Below, piece by piece: positions 36,147-49,800 of a DNA stretch of 64,000 nt. Within the stretch, counting starts at the first letter, position 1; every line of letters starts with the position of its first letter. The position numbers and the translations under genes are program-made. This DNA comes from Parus major. Lineage: Eukaryota > Chordata > Aves > Passeriformes > Paridae. The DNA is taken from the NCBI RefSeq assembly GCF_001522545.3, contig NC_031799.1, positions 33,806,958 to 33,870,957 on the forward strand. The letters are read 5' to 3'. The notes beneath the pieces were generated by a model that searched no databases, was not told the origin of the DNA, and saw only the letters and a program-made list of their open reading frames with translations.

Positions 36147-39100
36147 GTTTGGTCAACTGAAACAGGTGAAAAAATAGTTTACCATATGCTGACCTTCAGA
36201 TCTGACACCACACACATTCTCTCTCACCTCCCTTCCTACTTTCCCCATCAAGAAACCATTTAGCAGATTCAAGAGTCTTACAGATTAAATCTAGCATACT
36301 GACCACGGTTTGACTACTACTGCTACTACCAGCCTTGAGCATTACTAGTGTGCAGCCGCATTAGCACAATGATATCACCTGACTGAGGTTCAGTAGCACA
36401 ACAGAAGTGGAAATGCAGTACAGAAGTACAGGCTTCATTGAAGACTAGTGCTTTGTGTTTAATTAAAACATAAATAAGATGTTAAATAATTACATATCGT
36501 GTATGATATGTAGCAAAGTTCCACACATTGGGCAGAATATGCAGCATGTTGTGAGTATTTATCTGTGTAGCACAGTGGGAATGTGCACTGGGGTTGAATA
36601 CATGAAGCTGTGTTGTAATAAAAAAAATGAAAGGATGAGGATGGTCAGTAAGTTCTGTGAATTGATTTCTTGAAACTAAGAAAATAACATATACCTGCTC
36701 TTTGTAACAAAAAAGAGGTCTGAGTCATACAAAACATCAGATAGTGTGCCCTGAGCAGCTCTGTCAACAGTATTTGTATCCTTAAAATAATAGTTTTATT
36801 TATGCATTCTCTTGTGCAAATTTGTCATGTCAAATACAGATTACTTGTATTTTTAGTATTCAGAGTTGCCCTATTGGGTTCCTGATGCCATTTATACTGG
36901 AATAAGTGGCAGCACATTTGTTTACTTTGCTAATAAGAGAATCACTTGGAATGACACTAATGCTGCTCTTCCAAAACCAGAAAGTAAAACAAATGCTACT
37001 GCAAAACTTGGCTGTTTGGGAACTTTAGAGTATGTGTGATTGTCTCTAGGGAAGTGCTACTTTTACAGTGAATTGCTAAAGTTGTCTTTAGCAATTTTGC
37101 CTTTTTTTCCTGCCTTTTTTTTTCAATCTGAACCCTTCAGAGCTGCTCTTTCCCCGTATTTTATCTATACTGGAACAGTAAGGATCAGGATAGATCTCTC
37201 AAAATCCTGTGAGAAATACAGTAGGAATAGGTGTGATATGAGTCTAACAATTCAAAGGATGAAAGGTCTCAACATTTCAAGCGCTTTAATAGTGAAGCAA
37301 CTGTTGTACTATGTGTGTTCAAACTGAGTAGCCTCATTCCCTTTTCACTGTCAACTCCATTTTTTTTTATGTATATGATAACACTTAGGCTTCAGTGAAA
37401 CTGCATACTTAAGGAGAGTAAAAGATGCTTTGATAGGCTTCAGTAATCAAAGACCTAGAAAAGTAGTGGAGCAAGAACTAAGGGTGGAGACAGCATCTCT
37501 CAAATAGCATAAATCAAAGAAGGGATCCTTTATCTGTGAACTTTTTGGATGGACTACTGGTTGTTCATTATATATACATGTATAAAACTGTAAATCCTTT
37601 AAACCAATTTGATGGAAAAAAATACTGCTATTATTAAAAAAGTGTCAAAAGTTTTTGTCTGTCTGAAACCATAATCCATAGGTTTGGAATTGTATATCAG
37701 TGTGGGTTTTTGTGTGTTCATTTTTTTGGGAAAAATCCCAACCTGACTATATGTCTGTAGGACCTCTTCATATTGTTTCAGTTTCCATTCAGATTTTTTT
37801 CTCCTCTTTTGCAGGCTCTTACTTTACAACAATTCTACATGATTCCCTCAAACAAAAACATTTCTCCTTCCACCACTTGTAAACCCTGGATATATGCTTA
37901 CTCTGAGAAGGATAAACTGCAAAATCCACGAATAATGCTTATGTGAGAAGATGATGGGGTAGAAAGATAATGGTATGGATCTCACAGGGGAAAATACAGT
38001 TGCTACTGCCCAGATAGAATGTGGCCAGCATATCTGACCTTTCACACACAATACAGTCTCAGGGGAACTAAAGGAAGGGTGGAGTGGGGCACCATGGCCA
38101 GACTCTGTTGACACCCTTGCAGAGGAGGGAGGAACTTGGTGGTACTTCCTAGCTGATAAAGTGCACAGCAGCTGAAAACCAAGAGCGATAAGGAAAAATG
38201 TCCAGCTGTTGAATCAGCAACTGTGGTGAAATCACTCTCCTTGCACTAACACATGCCCCCATACCAAGGTTATGTCTGGTACTATACTGAGATACTATAC
38301 TTGGAGGCTGCCAAGGTACAGCCACCCCTCACTGAGTAGGATGATTATACTCACTCAAGCTCCACCAAAATGTAAAGAAATAGTATAAATATGAGTTAAG
38401 AATGAGAAGAGGTAAGCAAAGACTCCATTGTAACTTCTGGGATCAGTTGATAGGTTTCATCCTAATACCTCTGTTCAAAATAATGCAGAACTATGCCTAC
38501 TAGAAATGCAAGTATTCTACTTTATTTCATATCTGCTCAAAGGGAAGATGATGCCCTTTATCAAGAGAAAATTTTTCGATTAATAATAATTTTGGGCAGT
38601 AAATTTGTTTTGATTGAAATCAGGGCTTTACTTGTAATGCCTTGTGTTACCTCACTCATACTTTGATGAGTAAAGAAAAAGGCAAGGACATGTAACAAAA
38701 TACGCTCAGTGTCAGTTTTAAGTTCATTCTGCAATGCTATTTCCAGATGGTAAGACACGTGTATTACTTTGCACATGCAACAAAGTATTTCCAATTCTGA
38801 TTTTTTTTCTAAGTCATATTACTTTTTAGTGCTTATAAATGATTTACCAAATGTGAAATGAAATGCAAATTCAGATATCTGGTGTAAATTTTATATATTT
38901 AAATGAAATATAAAGACAGTATTCATAATGTTAAGTATGGTACTTCATGAGATTTTAAATCAACTAGAAGATCTCCCAATATGACAAATCTATTAGAGAG
39001 ACATGTTTTGTCTACTGCCATGTTAGACTACAATTCTGAACAAAGCTTGAGGATCAGGGTCTTCTCAAAGATAATGATGAAAAGGCTAGTAGACTTCTAA

Positions 39101-39984
39101 AGTTTCTATTTTACCAAACCACTGAATGCATTCCTTTGATGATGACAGGAAGAATATAATTACTCTCTAGTTTATTCCTTGAACTGCAAGAACTGGCTTT
39201 AAAATTTAGTTGAAGTGTTTTACTGATAAGAAGACCTTGGAGTTTTTATTGCATAGCATGAGTAGGTAAAAAATTCTGGGTTTGTCTTTGGAGTTCAAAA
39301 TCTTTAAGCAGTTCATGCTCAGTATGACAGACTTCCTAAGATTGCCACACATTTTAGCACTAACTACATTGCAGCATGTGTAACTGAAGGACTGTACAAC
39401 TTACACATTTCACCTTGTACTGAGAAAAAGTTTGTGTAAGTAGAACAAACATTCCACCATGATTCAGCTGATTTTGAAGGAGATTCAAAACCAGATGACT
39501 CTGAAAGATTTAGAAACAAGGCACCCCTGTGGTATGTGGTTTTGTTGCAGTTACATTCTAAAATTCTCCAAGAAATAGTTCAAAAATTTTGAAAGCCCTG
39601 CAACATTAGGCTTTTGGGATTTCAATTTTAAGGAGGTTCACAGTTTCATCCAGCTCTAGTAACTGCACTTCACACTTCTTTGAATTAAAAGCATTTTGAA
39701 AGCACTATCTGCAACATGGAAGAAACAAGAATAAGAACATTCATATTTATAGACATGAATATACAGAGAATCATGGCAGTATGCCTAAAGTTAAGTAACT
39801 TCATTAAACACTGGAAATTAGAAGTTTTTGAGGAGAGTAAAACCAAGGAGAAACATCTTTTACACTGGATTCTGTTTTGTTGTTTGGTTTTTTGTTGTTA
39901 TTGTTTTTGTTTTTTTTTTAATGAGAAAATCTACTTTCCTGAACTCCAATATGCGGCTGAGAAGGATGCTTGTGAAGCAGAGGA
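36147..39984. other. Intergenic stretch, one possible decayed LTR
   Basis: Mostly AT-rich DNA without genes. The part at about 38120-38480 has a TATA-like AGTATAAATATG and a different composition and might be an old LTR, but I cannot assign it. Confidence 0.35.
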
Positions 39985-40040
39985 GCTTCCCAGGGAGGGG
40001 CCCATTGGAGGTTTTCTCCCAAATTTGCCCTAAACCAGGA
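39985..40040 (+). mobile_element. 3' end of an older LTR, interrupted by the next element
   Basis: The sequence TTTCTCCCAAATTTGCCCTA and the following AACCAGGA match the end of the 40041-40683 LTR base for base. The final CA of this older copy is found after the younger insertion and its duplicated target, at 40689-40690. Confidence 0.75.
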
Positions 40041-40683
40041 TGTCCTGGGTTGATTATGATGTTAAATTGTATGTATTCGTCCACCTAACCCAGACACAGG
40101 TTTTGTATTCTTAAAATTCCATCTGAGAGTAAAAGTGAGTGGAAAAGAAGCACCGAGTCTGTTATCAGAGACTGTACTTGCTCCCCCTCCGCATCGGGAG
40201 TTTTGACTACAGCACAGACAGACAACAAGAGACAGATCGCCTTGGCTTTCCAACTAGCCGGAGCAGAGAGGTCTTCTTAGACTGTTTTCTTTCCCTTTTC
40301 CTGACACGAATCGAACCTGCTCTGGACTGGGGACTCCGGGGAGCACCGGGAGCTTGCACCCGTGGACTACCGGGAGCCCAGCCTGGGCAGCGGCATTTTC
40401 CAGCGCCAGAGGGACTGATAACAGAGCGAACACCCACAGGAAAGAGACCCTCTGAAGTTTGTCATCTCTTCTGAAGGGCGAGAGGTTTTGTAACTTGATA
40501 TCATTCATTTTGTGCTGGGTAGTGCTGTGCCTGTGAAATAAACAGGTTTTTTTCCACTTCTCTCCGAGAAATCTCTTCCCAAACCGTTTTGGGGGTGGGG
40601 GAAAAGGGCCACGTGGGTTTGCTTCCGGGGGGTGGGGGGGGTGGAGGGGGCCATTTCTCCCAAATTTGCCCTAAACCAGGACA
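40041..40683 (+). mobile_element. Solo ERV LTR (643 bases) with 5-base target duplication
   Basis: It starts TGTCCTGGGTTG and ends AACCAGGACA, so the ends form the inverted repeat TGTCCTGG/CCAGGACA. It is flanked on both sides by CAGGA (40036-40040 and 40684-40688), a perfect five-base target duplication. An AATAAA-containing stretch (GTGAAATAAACAGG) lies about 140 bases from the end, followed by a G-rich run. A five-base duplication fits class I/III-type integration. The open frames in it are not genes. Confidence 0.82.
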
Positions 40684-40690
40684 CAGGACA

Positions 40691-42995
40691 AGAGGACAAC
40701 ACTTACCTGCAGATGACCTGCTGTCCTGGCAGACCTGTGGGGTCCTGAGTCACTTCAATAGAAGTCTTAGCAGTCTTCACACAGAAGGTAGCAGAAAGTT
40801 GTAATGGAATCTCTCATTGTCACAAGAAGTCTGTGGACTCCAGGCTCAGCCTGCAGAAATTCTATGAGCAGGAAACCCAGAAACTTTGTTGCTAACATCC
40901 AGCCACATTTTACACAGCTTTGTTACAGGTGTGAAGCGCCATCAAGCACTTCAGAAGCTCTGGTTACAAAAGTGGGAAAAGCAGAGTTATTACTAATTGA
41001 TTACAATGGAGACTGCAGGAACATACAGAACAAGAGTTCAAGTAAAAAAAAACTGCTGTCCATGTGGCTCTGATTGTCATGTTGGCTCTGACTGTGTCAT
41101 GTATATAGACAGAGTTCCAAAATTTTGTGGAAATGCCAGGGAGAAACTTTGGTTCATGGGACTGGACAGATGCCCCACAGATGGCCCACTATTTGGTGCA
41201 CCTTGTTCCTTACTTCTCAGATACTGATCCAGCCTGGGCTTGAAGTTACACTGCTCCTGCTAGTGCTAGCTGTGGAACATGAAGAGGAATAAAAGGAAAA
41301 AAGATGGAACCCCATACCTTGATGGGCCTGAAAATGTTATGGATTTCTTAGCTGGTAAGAGTCACTAGTAGGAAACATGCTTGTCCATGGTCACCTACCC
41401 TAGGCCTAGCAGTTTATTAGCAGTAAGCAGTTTTTCTCAGGTGGAGAGCTTCTAGAACAGCTAGTTGCTGTGGAAGATTCACCCACACTTTGTGAATTCA
41501 AAAAATCCATCATACCATAAAATTTTCTTTGCAATAACAAAATAAAAATTGTATCACTTTGATCAAAAGAAACAGTACTTGACCTAGGACATTCCTGTTC
41601 CCCTGACTTCAGAATATGTTTTCCAGAATATTTGAACAAGACAAAGAAATTTTATCCACACCCTAAGGAGCTGTAGACTTACAAAGTAAAGTTACTTTGG
41701 GAAACTGACTAGTAGAAAATACTCCTGAAGACACATAATGCCAAAGCCTAACTTTGGAATTGTAAATGGACAGGAGTAGATTCGACATCTAGCTTTTCCA
41801 CAACTAAATAGGAAGTTATGTGACTGAGTCACAAAATAAAGCTTTGTGTTCATACTTTTCTCTAGAGATAGCTTGTAAGAATTATGTCTGGCTTTGTGAA
41901 AGAAATTTATAGAAAATCAGCTGCATAGATATTCTTGTGTATGTGTATTAGTGCATGGATACAGTTACATTTGGCATGCACAAGCTGCTGATCACATTTT
42001 GGTTTTATTGGTCCAATTAATCTCTTTCTAATGTAGTTGTGGTGGTGTGGTTTTGTTTTGTTTTTGTTTGTCTATTCTGCTGTTTTTCAAAAGAAAAAGA
42101 TGCCAAACCCAAGAATTGGAAATGCTGAGATTGTAATTTTTCTAAACAATACAAAGTAACTTCAGAGGAACCTAAGCCTCAATAAGGCAGTGCATTTTTT
42201 TGTTTTCTGTTATCATTCTTCAGTTTCAGTCTTTCCCCTTTCTTCTATTAATAAAACACAATATCATCCCTGATAAAAATGCATGTCTTTATATCAAGAT
42301 ACTTCTTTACAAATTATTCTGCATATTGGGTGGACGCAAGGCTGGTGTGGCAGATTGTGGTAAGCAGGCTTATAAATCCCATAGTGAAAGGAAAGGTCAG
42401 AGGTGGTGGGCAGCATTCTTTTATTTCTGTAAAAAGGAGTGAAAAGGTGTACAGTATCTGGCAATTTTCTCATTCCTTTTCCCTCAATGGTTTAATTTTT
42501 TACATTAAATACAAAGGTTCAGCAACACTGACAGAAGTGAGGCGTCTAGGATGCCCAGCAGCTCACTTCAGTGATTCACTGAAGCCACTGGCTGTGAAGG
42601 GCCTTCAGTCCTAGCAGTGAAAGTCTCTGTTGTTGGGACTGTGACTGTCAGGGAGCCTTATGAGTGGTCAGACCAGGAAGTTTCCCTAAAAAACCTTGTG
42701 ACTGCAGGGGTCCTCAGCATAGCCACTCAGGGCAAACATGGCCCAGTTATTTCCATGTGATTCAGCTGACACCCAAGCCAGAAAACAGACTGAGAGTCAA
42801 GCTCTTTGGAGGGATCAATTAAATTCTATTTGTTTTAGACACTATGCCAGTAATAGCTCAGCCATTTATGAACAGCTCGAGAGATGCCATAATTTCTACA
42901 TTTGCCTAGCCTGGGGGAGAAAAATACTCAAAAACTGTCATGGCTATGCCACTTTTAAATCCTTTGGACAAACTGATGGGTTCATTTAGTGGGGA
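40691..42995. other. Spacer before a CR1, nothing recognised
   Basis: No gene or clear repeat family. Several 70-110 codon open frames (for example 42279-42614) have no domain or splice support. Confidence 0.4.
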
Positions 42996-43428
42996 GCAAA
43001 AAGATGATTGAGGGACTGGAGTACCACTCTTATGAGGGAAGGTTGAGGCAGTTGGGCCTGCTCAGCCTCAAGAACAGTTGACTGAGAAGAGACCTTATCA
43101 ATGTCTGTGAGTATCTGAAGGGAAAATGTCAGTGGATGGATGCAGGCTCTGCTCGGTGGTGCTGGGCAACAGGACAAGAGTCAATGGGCAGAAACAGATG
43201 TGTACGGGAAGCTCCGACTGAACATGAGGAATAGCTTCTTTACTGTGTAGTGACAGAGCATGGAAAAGATTGCCCAGAGAGGCTGTTGAGTCTCCCTCAC
43301 TGGCGATATTCAAGAAAAACCTGGTCGCAATCCTGTGCCATGTGCTCTGGAATGACCCTGCTTAAGCAGGGAGATTGGGCCAGATGACCCCCGGTGCTCC
43401 CTTCCAACCTGACCCACTTTGTGATAAC
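42996..43428 (+). mobile_element. CR1 LINE 3' end next to the VPS13A promoter
   Basis: The plus strand reads the CR1 ORF2 C-terminal pattern with stops: RMIEGLEYHSYEGRLRQLGL followed by LRRDLINVCEYLKG, and the end block GGGCCAGATGACCCCCGGTG, CCTTCCAACCTGACCCACTT and TTTGTGATAA, which is the usual CR1 3' terminus. It ends about 280 bases before the VPS13A start codon. Confidence 0.88.
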
Positions 43429-43562
43429 TCGTACCTTTACAAGAGCCGACAGCTAGAGCGCATACGGAGCAACCCTGGGAAGAAAGGCCAGAGCCAGGCG
43501 GACCTACGCAGCCCCCACCGGCTTCCGTAGCCTCGGACAAGCCGCGCCCCTTTCTCGCCGCG

Positions 43563-43606
43563 NNNNNNNNNNNNNNNNNNNNNNNNNNNNNNNNNNNNNN
43601 NNNNNN
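43563..43606. other. Assembly gap (44 N) in the VPS13A promoter
   Basis: A short unresolved run in very GC-rich sequence, about 100 bases upstream of the start codon. The true length may differ. Confidence 1.
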
Positions 43607-43709
43607 GGGGGCCGCGCTGGGCCGCCCCCTCGAGCCGCGAGGCGGGGCGGGGACCGGCAGGAGCCGAGGCGGCGGCGCTGCTGCCGGGCGGCTGCAGCCG
43701 GGGGTCACG

Positions 43710-43809
43710 ATGGTGTTTGAGTCCCTGGTCGTGGACGTTCTGAATCGTTTCCTTGGCGACTACGTGGTGAACCTGGACAGCTCCCAGCTGAAGCTGGGCA
43801 TCTGGGGAG
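43710..43809 (+). CDS. VPS13A: VPS13A exon 1 (residues 1-33, phase 1 end)
   Basis: ATG in a purine-poor but acceptable context, followed by the chorein-N start; the donor is GAG|GTACGG. The frame would run on into intron 1 as a GC-rich false ORF. Confidence 0.93.
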
Positions 43810-46800
43810 GTACGGGCCTGGCCCGCCGCGGGGGAGCCGCCTGCCTGTCCTCGTGCCGCCGCGTGCCTTCCTGCCCGGCCGGGCTCGCCCTGCCGCCCGC
43901 TCAAGGGAGGAGGCCAGGGTGGCGTCCCCTGGGCGCTGCCGGGCCGAGCCGAGCCGGGCCGGGCCGTCTACCCACCCGACAACTCTGCCTCCGCTACACC
44001 TGCCCGTCCGCTTAAAAATAGCCGCGGGGGCGGTCAGGCGGGCGGGCTGGGGAGGCGGTGTCCGCGGAGCAGCCGGCTGCGGCAGCGGGGGGCGGCGGGA
44101 GGAGCGGGAGGAGCTGCAGAACGGGGACAAGGAAAACCGGGCGAAGTGCTGGAGGCACATGAACGGCCCTCCTGTTTTGTTTTTCTATACGGAGCCACCC
44201 GTGCTGTCTCTTAGCTGGGGACGGACCTTGGCTGGCTGCGGTCTCTCTGGTGCTCGCGGAAAGTTTGGGAATTAGTGGGCGGGAGCCTGACCTGGCTCTG
44301 GGAATGCGAAACTGAACTGGTTTATGGGCGTTTTCCATGCCCGGAAATAAACCGTGCATGGACGCCAAGGGTTTTTGACGGCGTTTTAGCTACGGGGTTT
44401 GAGTGCTTGTGGGGGTGAAGTGGCCTTTCCGCGAACGGCAGTGACATCCCGTTTGTTCTTGGCGCTGTCATCTGTAGGTCTGGAATAGCTGTTATTTTTA
44501 GCCTTAAAGAACCAGGAGTAGATATTGCCTTCGGTGTTTGCAGAGGCGGTGCCCAGCTGTGCTAGGCGAGGTAAGCAGTGGTCTGTAGAATTAAATTAAC
44601 ATACCAGTTCTGAGGGCAGTAAAGTGTTCTGTTTGAATGTGCAGTCCTGAGGTCCCTTTAGTAAGATGCCTATAAGAAAACAGCACCAGAAGTCTGTCAG
44701 ACACAGGCCATGAACAGATGCCTGTGCAGTGACCACTGCTGGCTCAGTTTCGAATGTGCATCCCAGGTGTCTGCAGCATCAGCAAAAGCAAACGCAGAGG
44801 TTCAGGGTTTTTTTACAGCTGCATTCATACAGTAGGTGTGAAACATCCTCGAGGTATTTGCCTACCTACAATTCCATTCCTATGCATTCATATACATTAA
44901 CCAGATATTGTAACCTCCTCCTGAAGCTTTTTTGCATCATGGACATTTTTGTTTTCATGCTTGTCTTCTGAAATCGTGTCCTTATTTATTTTCATTTCTG
45001 CAGAAAATTAATTTCTGAATTTTCCTTCATATAGTCTAGGAATTTATAGTATCTTTGTAAAGTTCAGTCTCTGTAAGGAGTCTTAACAGAGCAACAGCGC
45101 AGGTAACTGCTGAAGACATTGTACTAGTTCTTAACCTATAGCAGTAAGGCTTAATATTGCACATCTCTTACTGGTTAGCTGAGTTGTGTTTGAAAGGTTT
45201 TAAATTTAACTAATTGCACCTTTCAGCAAAACTGTATCAGACTAATTGCTTGATTTGTGTACTGAAGTTCTGAAGTTCCCATAGTTTCTACTTTCTGTTC
45301 AGCGAAGATAGATATTTAATGAAAATTGTGGAACACTGTATATGTTTTGGGCAATGTTTATACATTAAAAAAAAGGTAAAAGCTTCTTTTTCCAGATCTT
45401 TAGGTTGCTAATGGTTAGTCATGGCACTTTATGCCTCTGTGAAACAACTGTTAACAGATTAGATGCTCACTGTCTCAGTTTAAAACAACTAAAAAGAAAC
45501 CAAAACAAAACAACCCAACCAAAACAAAAACTAAAAAACCACTCTCAGTTTTACTTTGAGGTTTTGATATTCAGCTATCATATTTTTTCATGTCTGTGGA
45601 ACTTGGTTTTCTTGTTTATTATTTAATCTTTAAGAAGCTCTCATATTTTAGAGATTTTAGATATTTTTATTTAAATTGAATTTCTTGCTTCTGTAGTGCC
45701 TATGTATTAGAATAAAATTATTTTTTGCCTACATAGCTTGTTGACTTGTTTGTAGTGTATACTGATGTATGGAGTTACCTATGTCTTGCTCTAAGAGAGT
45801 CAGAACTGCTGTGTAGCATTGGTGTGGCATCACCTGTGGAGTTTTATTTTTTCCTGGTCTACCACATGATGCTTTTTTTTTTTTTACTTAAATTGTGTTT
45901 AATGGTCTGTACATTTGCAATATTTCTTTCATTTCAAATATGTCAAAGGACCTAGAAATTGCATTCTGCCATATAAAAGGCAGTGATTATTAGTAATAAC
46001 AGCAGTAGAATACTGTTTTTATTTGGAGTGCATCATTAATTAACAGATCCCTACACTCACAATAGACTGCTCTAAAGCCTATTGATAATTTTTTTAGCTT
46101 GATAATTACTAAAATTCTACAACTAATGTATTTTTTTAAAAAGTTCTATTTTTTGCCTTCATATTTTGTGTAGACTTAATAGTTTTTAATGCTGGTCTGC
46201 ATGCTCTGAAAGCATTTCCATTACAGCCATGTGTTTTCTTAGTGTTTGTCTTTCTCTGACTTGCTAAATTTTACAAAAATCATGTACTAGTAAAATTAAA
46301 TTGTTTCAAATCCATCAAATTAAAAGAAAAAAAAAGGAAAGTTTTTTTCTGTTTAATAAATCATCACTGCTTTTTGCTAGAGCATTGCACAAATGATATA
46401 TGTATATATATATCTGTGTCTGTATTAATGTGTTAAGACTTTACATATATGTAATGTCTTAAGTTTTAAAAGGCATGTATTTTTTTGCCTCTGAATGATT
46501 AAAAACCCAAGTAATTTATTTTAAAAGGCTGTAGGGAGCAAATCATGACCTTGTGGTATTTTATAGCTAGCCTGTCTAAATTAAATCTGGTAACTTGTTT
46601 GTAGACTGAATATGTATAAATTTTACATATTTTCAGCCTCTGTAAATTGAAAGCTTTATTAATGACTTTTTAATGAGCATGCTTAATACTCACCTTGGTT
46701 TTGATAAATGAGAGAATTCATCATGTAGTATTAAAGCTATTCCATATTCAATCTGTGTAGTAAAGTTGTGTGATGATGCTGCTCCAGAAAAATATATGAA

Positions 46801-49800
46801 CACATTAATAATTCCAGAAATGCTTTGATTTTTTTTGTTGTTGTTGTAAAAAACCCTCAGATTGAAGGGTAAGAATTTAGACTATCTTAATATTGAAAAA
46901 AGATGTGATGTCTAAAAACACTGATGGCTGAGAATGTTGCAAGAACTGAATGATCTGAAATAGAAAAGGCAGTGCAGAAAGTTGAAGGTAGCTCAATCTA
47001 TGCAGGTAAAAGAAGGTAATTTGAACATGTAAAGCCAATACTGGAAAAGTCAAGGCTCAGAAAAAAGTGTAATGGGAGAAAATCATTTGCCTAAGGAACT
47101 CCATTAATATGAAGCAAGGTAAAAGACTGCTTCTGTTAGGCAGCCATCAGAGAAGGCTATTGGATGGCTGATGCTGAAAAGGACAGTGTCTTTTTTAGCC
47201 TATTTTTGTTTGGTGTTCACTAAGAGAGGTAGTTTCAATGAGGTGTATTAACAAGTGTGCAAATACTTGGCTTAGATAAACAAGTTAGATTTGAATGCCC
47301 TAGACCTGATCTAGTTAACTGGTCAAGTTGAAATACCTGAAAAGATGCTTGCAGAGATGTATGCAGTTGTCTTTGACAAGAAATGAGGTGCCAGTGAGGT
47401 TTCCAGTGTTGAGAGACCAAACAATTGTTTTATTACAGTTCATGATGCTATTGTTTTCTTTTGACTATGTCTAAATAATTTTTCTGTGTCTTGCTCAGAC
47501 CCTCTGTACTGCCCTTTAAAAAGATTAATTCTAGGTTGACTTGGCATACTTACTTATCAGGTAATGTCTCAAGCATGTCTTAATGCAACTTATTATTTAA
47601 ATAGCTGGTGTTCCTTTTTGGGTCAGCTCTGTCAGTAAGATGATATTGGCAGATAATTGGAATGTTTGTGAGTACATAAACACTTTTTTTTTTTTTTTTT
47701 GTTTTTGGCTACAACTATTATCGTGAAAGACAAATACTTTTGTGTACCTTGTCTTGTCTATACAGGTCTTGTCTGTACTGTCTGTAGCAGGTGCTATCTG
47801 CTCCCCTCCCTTACAAAATAGTAATTTGAATTCACTTGAGGGATCCATAATGTCTTGTAGTTTTTTGCTGTCTTTTGTGATCTATTTTACAGTAAATGTC
47901 AATAAATGAGGTATTTGGCAGACACTGATCCTCAAAGGCTTACAGCTTGTCTCTAGAGGGTATGTTTAAACAGAAATAATTAACAGCACAAACACAAGTG
48001 GGAAATGACTAGCAAAGGCAGCTGTTTGTGTTAAATGATCAGAGGTGTTCACAAGCAGACAATGCTGTTGGAAAAATGCAGGAATTTTGTGAAAATACTT
48101 GAACAGGAGTGTTGGGTGCTGATCAGATACTAGCTAAGGTATTTGCATTTTCTGATCTTTCATCTCACTCTCATCTGCTTTCCTTCCCCTGACCCTTTAT
48201 TTACAAGACAGCAGAGAGTGATTAATTAGGTAAAACCTGCAGGATTTTTATATAGATTAATTTTCTTTCCCCCCCTCATCTTCTTTTTACAACCATAACA
48301 AAATTTCAGTTAGACCTTTTTGGTGAAATAGTTTACTAGATCTCTTTTTGCAGGCTGAATCATTCATAGTAGATGTTGATTCATGCACAGAAATTCATGA
48401 AGTTATTTTGAGTATCTACAATTAAAGCTATAAACTGATTAATTCTAGAATTTTGACAGCTGTTTTATGTTGTTGAATTATTCACATTGTCCAGAGCTCA
48501 GTAAATCTAAAAATTTCCTTTATAATGTAGCCTAAAAAAATTCTAGACTTTGCTATAGGTATTTATAACTGTTCTGGCTTTTATTATTGATTTGGCTGGT
48601 AGCCTGCATGTTTAATCCTAGATATTTATACAACTCCAACTACTTGCATGCACAGTTTCTAAGGTTGCTTAGCTGGTTATTTTTTAACCATACATTGGAT
48701 TCATTTCTGACATCAAAACATCTAGTTGCTCCCAAGAGGGGAACACCAGTCCTGCCAAAAAAACCCCAACCAACCATCAGCAAAACTGACAATTGAATCC
48801 TGAAGTATTTTTTTATTTTTGCAATTAAAATCTACTGTCAGTACTCACAGACTAATTCACTAGCTATATTATGCCCTGTAACTAGGGTTTATTCCCTGGC
48901 TTTCCTGTTTCTGTTTTGGCGGCTTTTGGTTTTTTTGCCTCCCATCCCCAACAGAATGGTCAGGATTCAGTGTAGTTGCACTTAGATCTACATTTCATTG
49001 CAAGGGAAATGGCTACATGTGGTAGAGACCAAATTTTGGTAATGAAAGAGAATACTGGCATTGTCAATAACTGCATTTCAAATCCTAAGCATCAGAGTTG
49101 GTTGCAAGCTTTGCAAGTCTGGTGGCTTTGGAAATGTTTTCTGTTTACTGCAGGAATATTTAGTCAGTCTCTTGTGCTTTCTCTCAAGTATAGGGAGAAG
49201 AAAGGTTGCATCAATACACAAAACCTAGTGCCTCTTTTGTAGCCTTTTGAGTGCTTTTATGGTCCATTTGCTATGATCAGACTGTATCAAGTTTTTTTTG
49301 TAAGGAAACTGTTACATTTTGTAAACATGTTTCAGTAATTTTATACAAAAATTCAGATGCCTGGAGTTCTGCTAATGTGTATTTCTTCTAGTGATTCTTA
49401 ACTAAAACTTCTTAATTGTAAAATCATAAGTGATTTTTTAAAATTTTAAAATCATAAGCAAAAAGAGTAAAGAATTATGTACCCCACTTCCAAATCCCAG
49501 CATTTAATTTAGAAATTTCAAAGTCTTCCTGTTTGAAGCATGATTGATTCTGTATTTATTGTCTGCCATTATGATGTGCTCAGGCAAAATGAGAAATAGT
49601 TCTGCCATCAGAAAATATTGTTTGTAAATGCTTAAGATAATCCTTACTCATTTTACAGTACTTTGTTTTTGGAAGCATCCAGCCTGCCAAATTGTTGTAG
49701 CCTGAGTTACTGTGCCTCTGCAGAACTGTGGCATGTGTCAGACTTTGATAAATGAGAGGGAATGTTTACATAGCCATCAGTGAAAGTGAAGAAACTCAAC

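Larger units (their letters stand above)
43440..44280 (+). promoter_or_regulatory. CpG-island promoter and 5'UTR of VPS13A
   Basis: GC- and CpG-rich DNA begins right after the CR1 end, covers exon 1 and fades about 470 bases into intron 1. No TATA box is seen upstream of the ATG, as is usual for a broadly expressed gene. The transcription start cannot be placed because part of the region is missing in the assembly (43563-43606). Confidence 0.7.

Noticed and set aside
38120..38480. Possible old LTR with a TATA-like motif
   Set aside because: No ends, duplication or family match could be defined.
40139..40474. 111-codon open frame with a proline/arginine-rich end
   Set aside because: It lies wholly inside the 643-base LTR.
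43310..44368. Several 100-155 codon open frames on both strands around VPS13A exon 1
   Set aside because: CpG-island shadows; some cross the N gap. Only the ATG at 43710 with the exon 1 donor at 43809 is supported.
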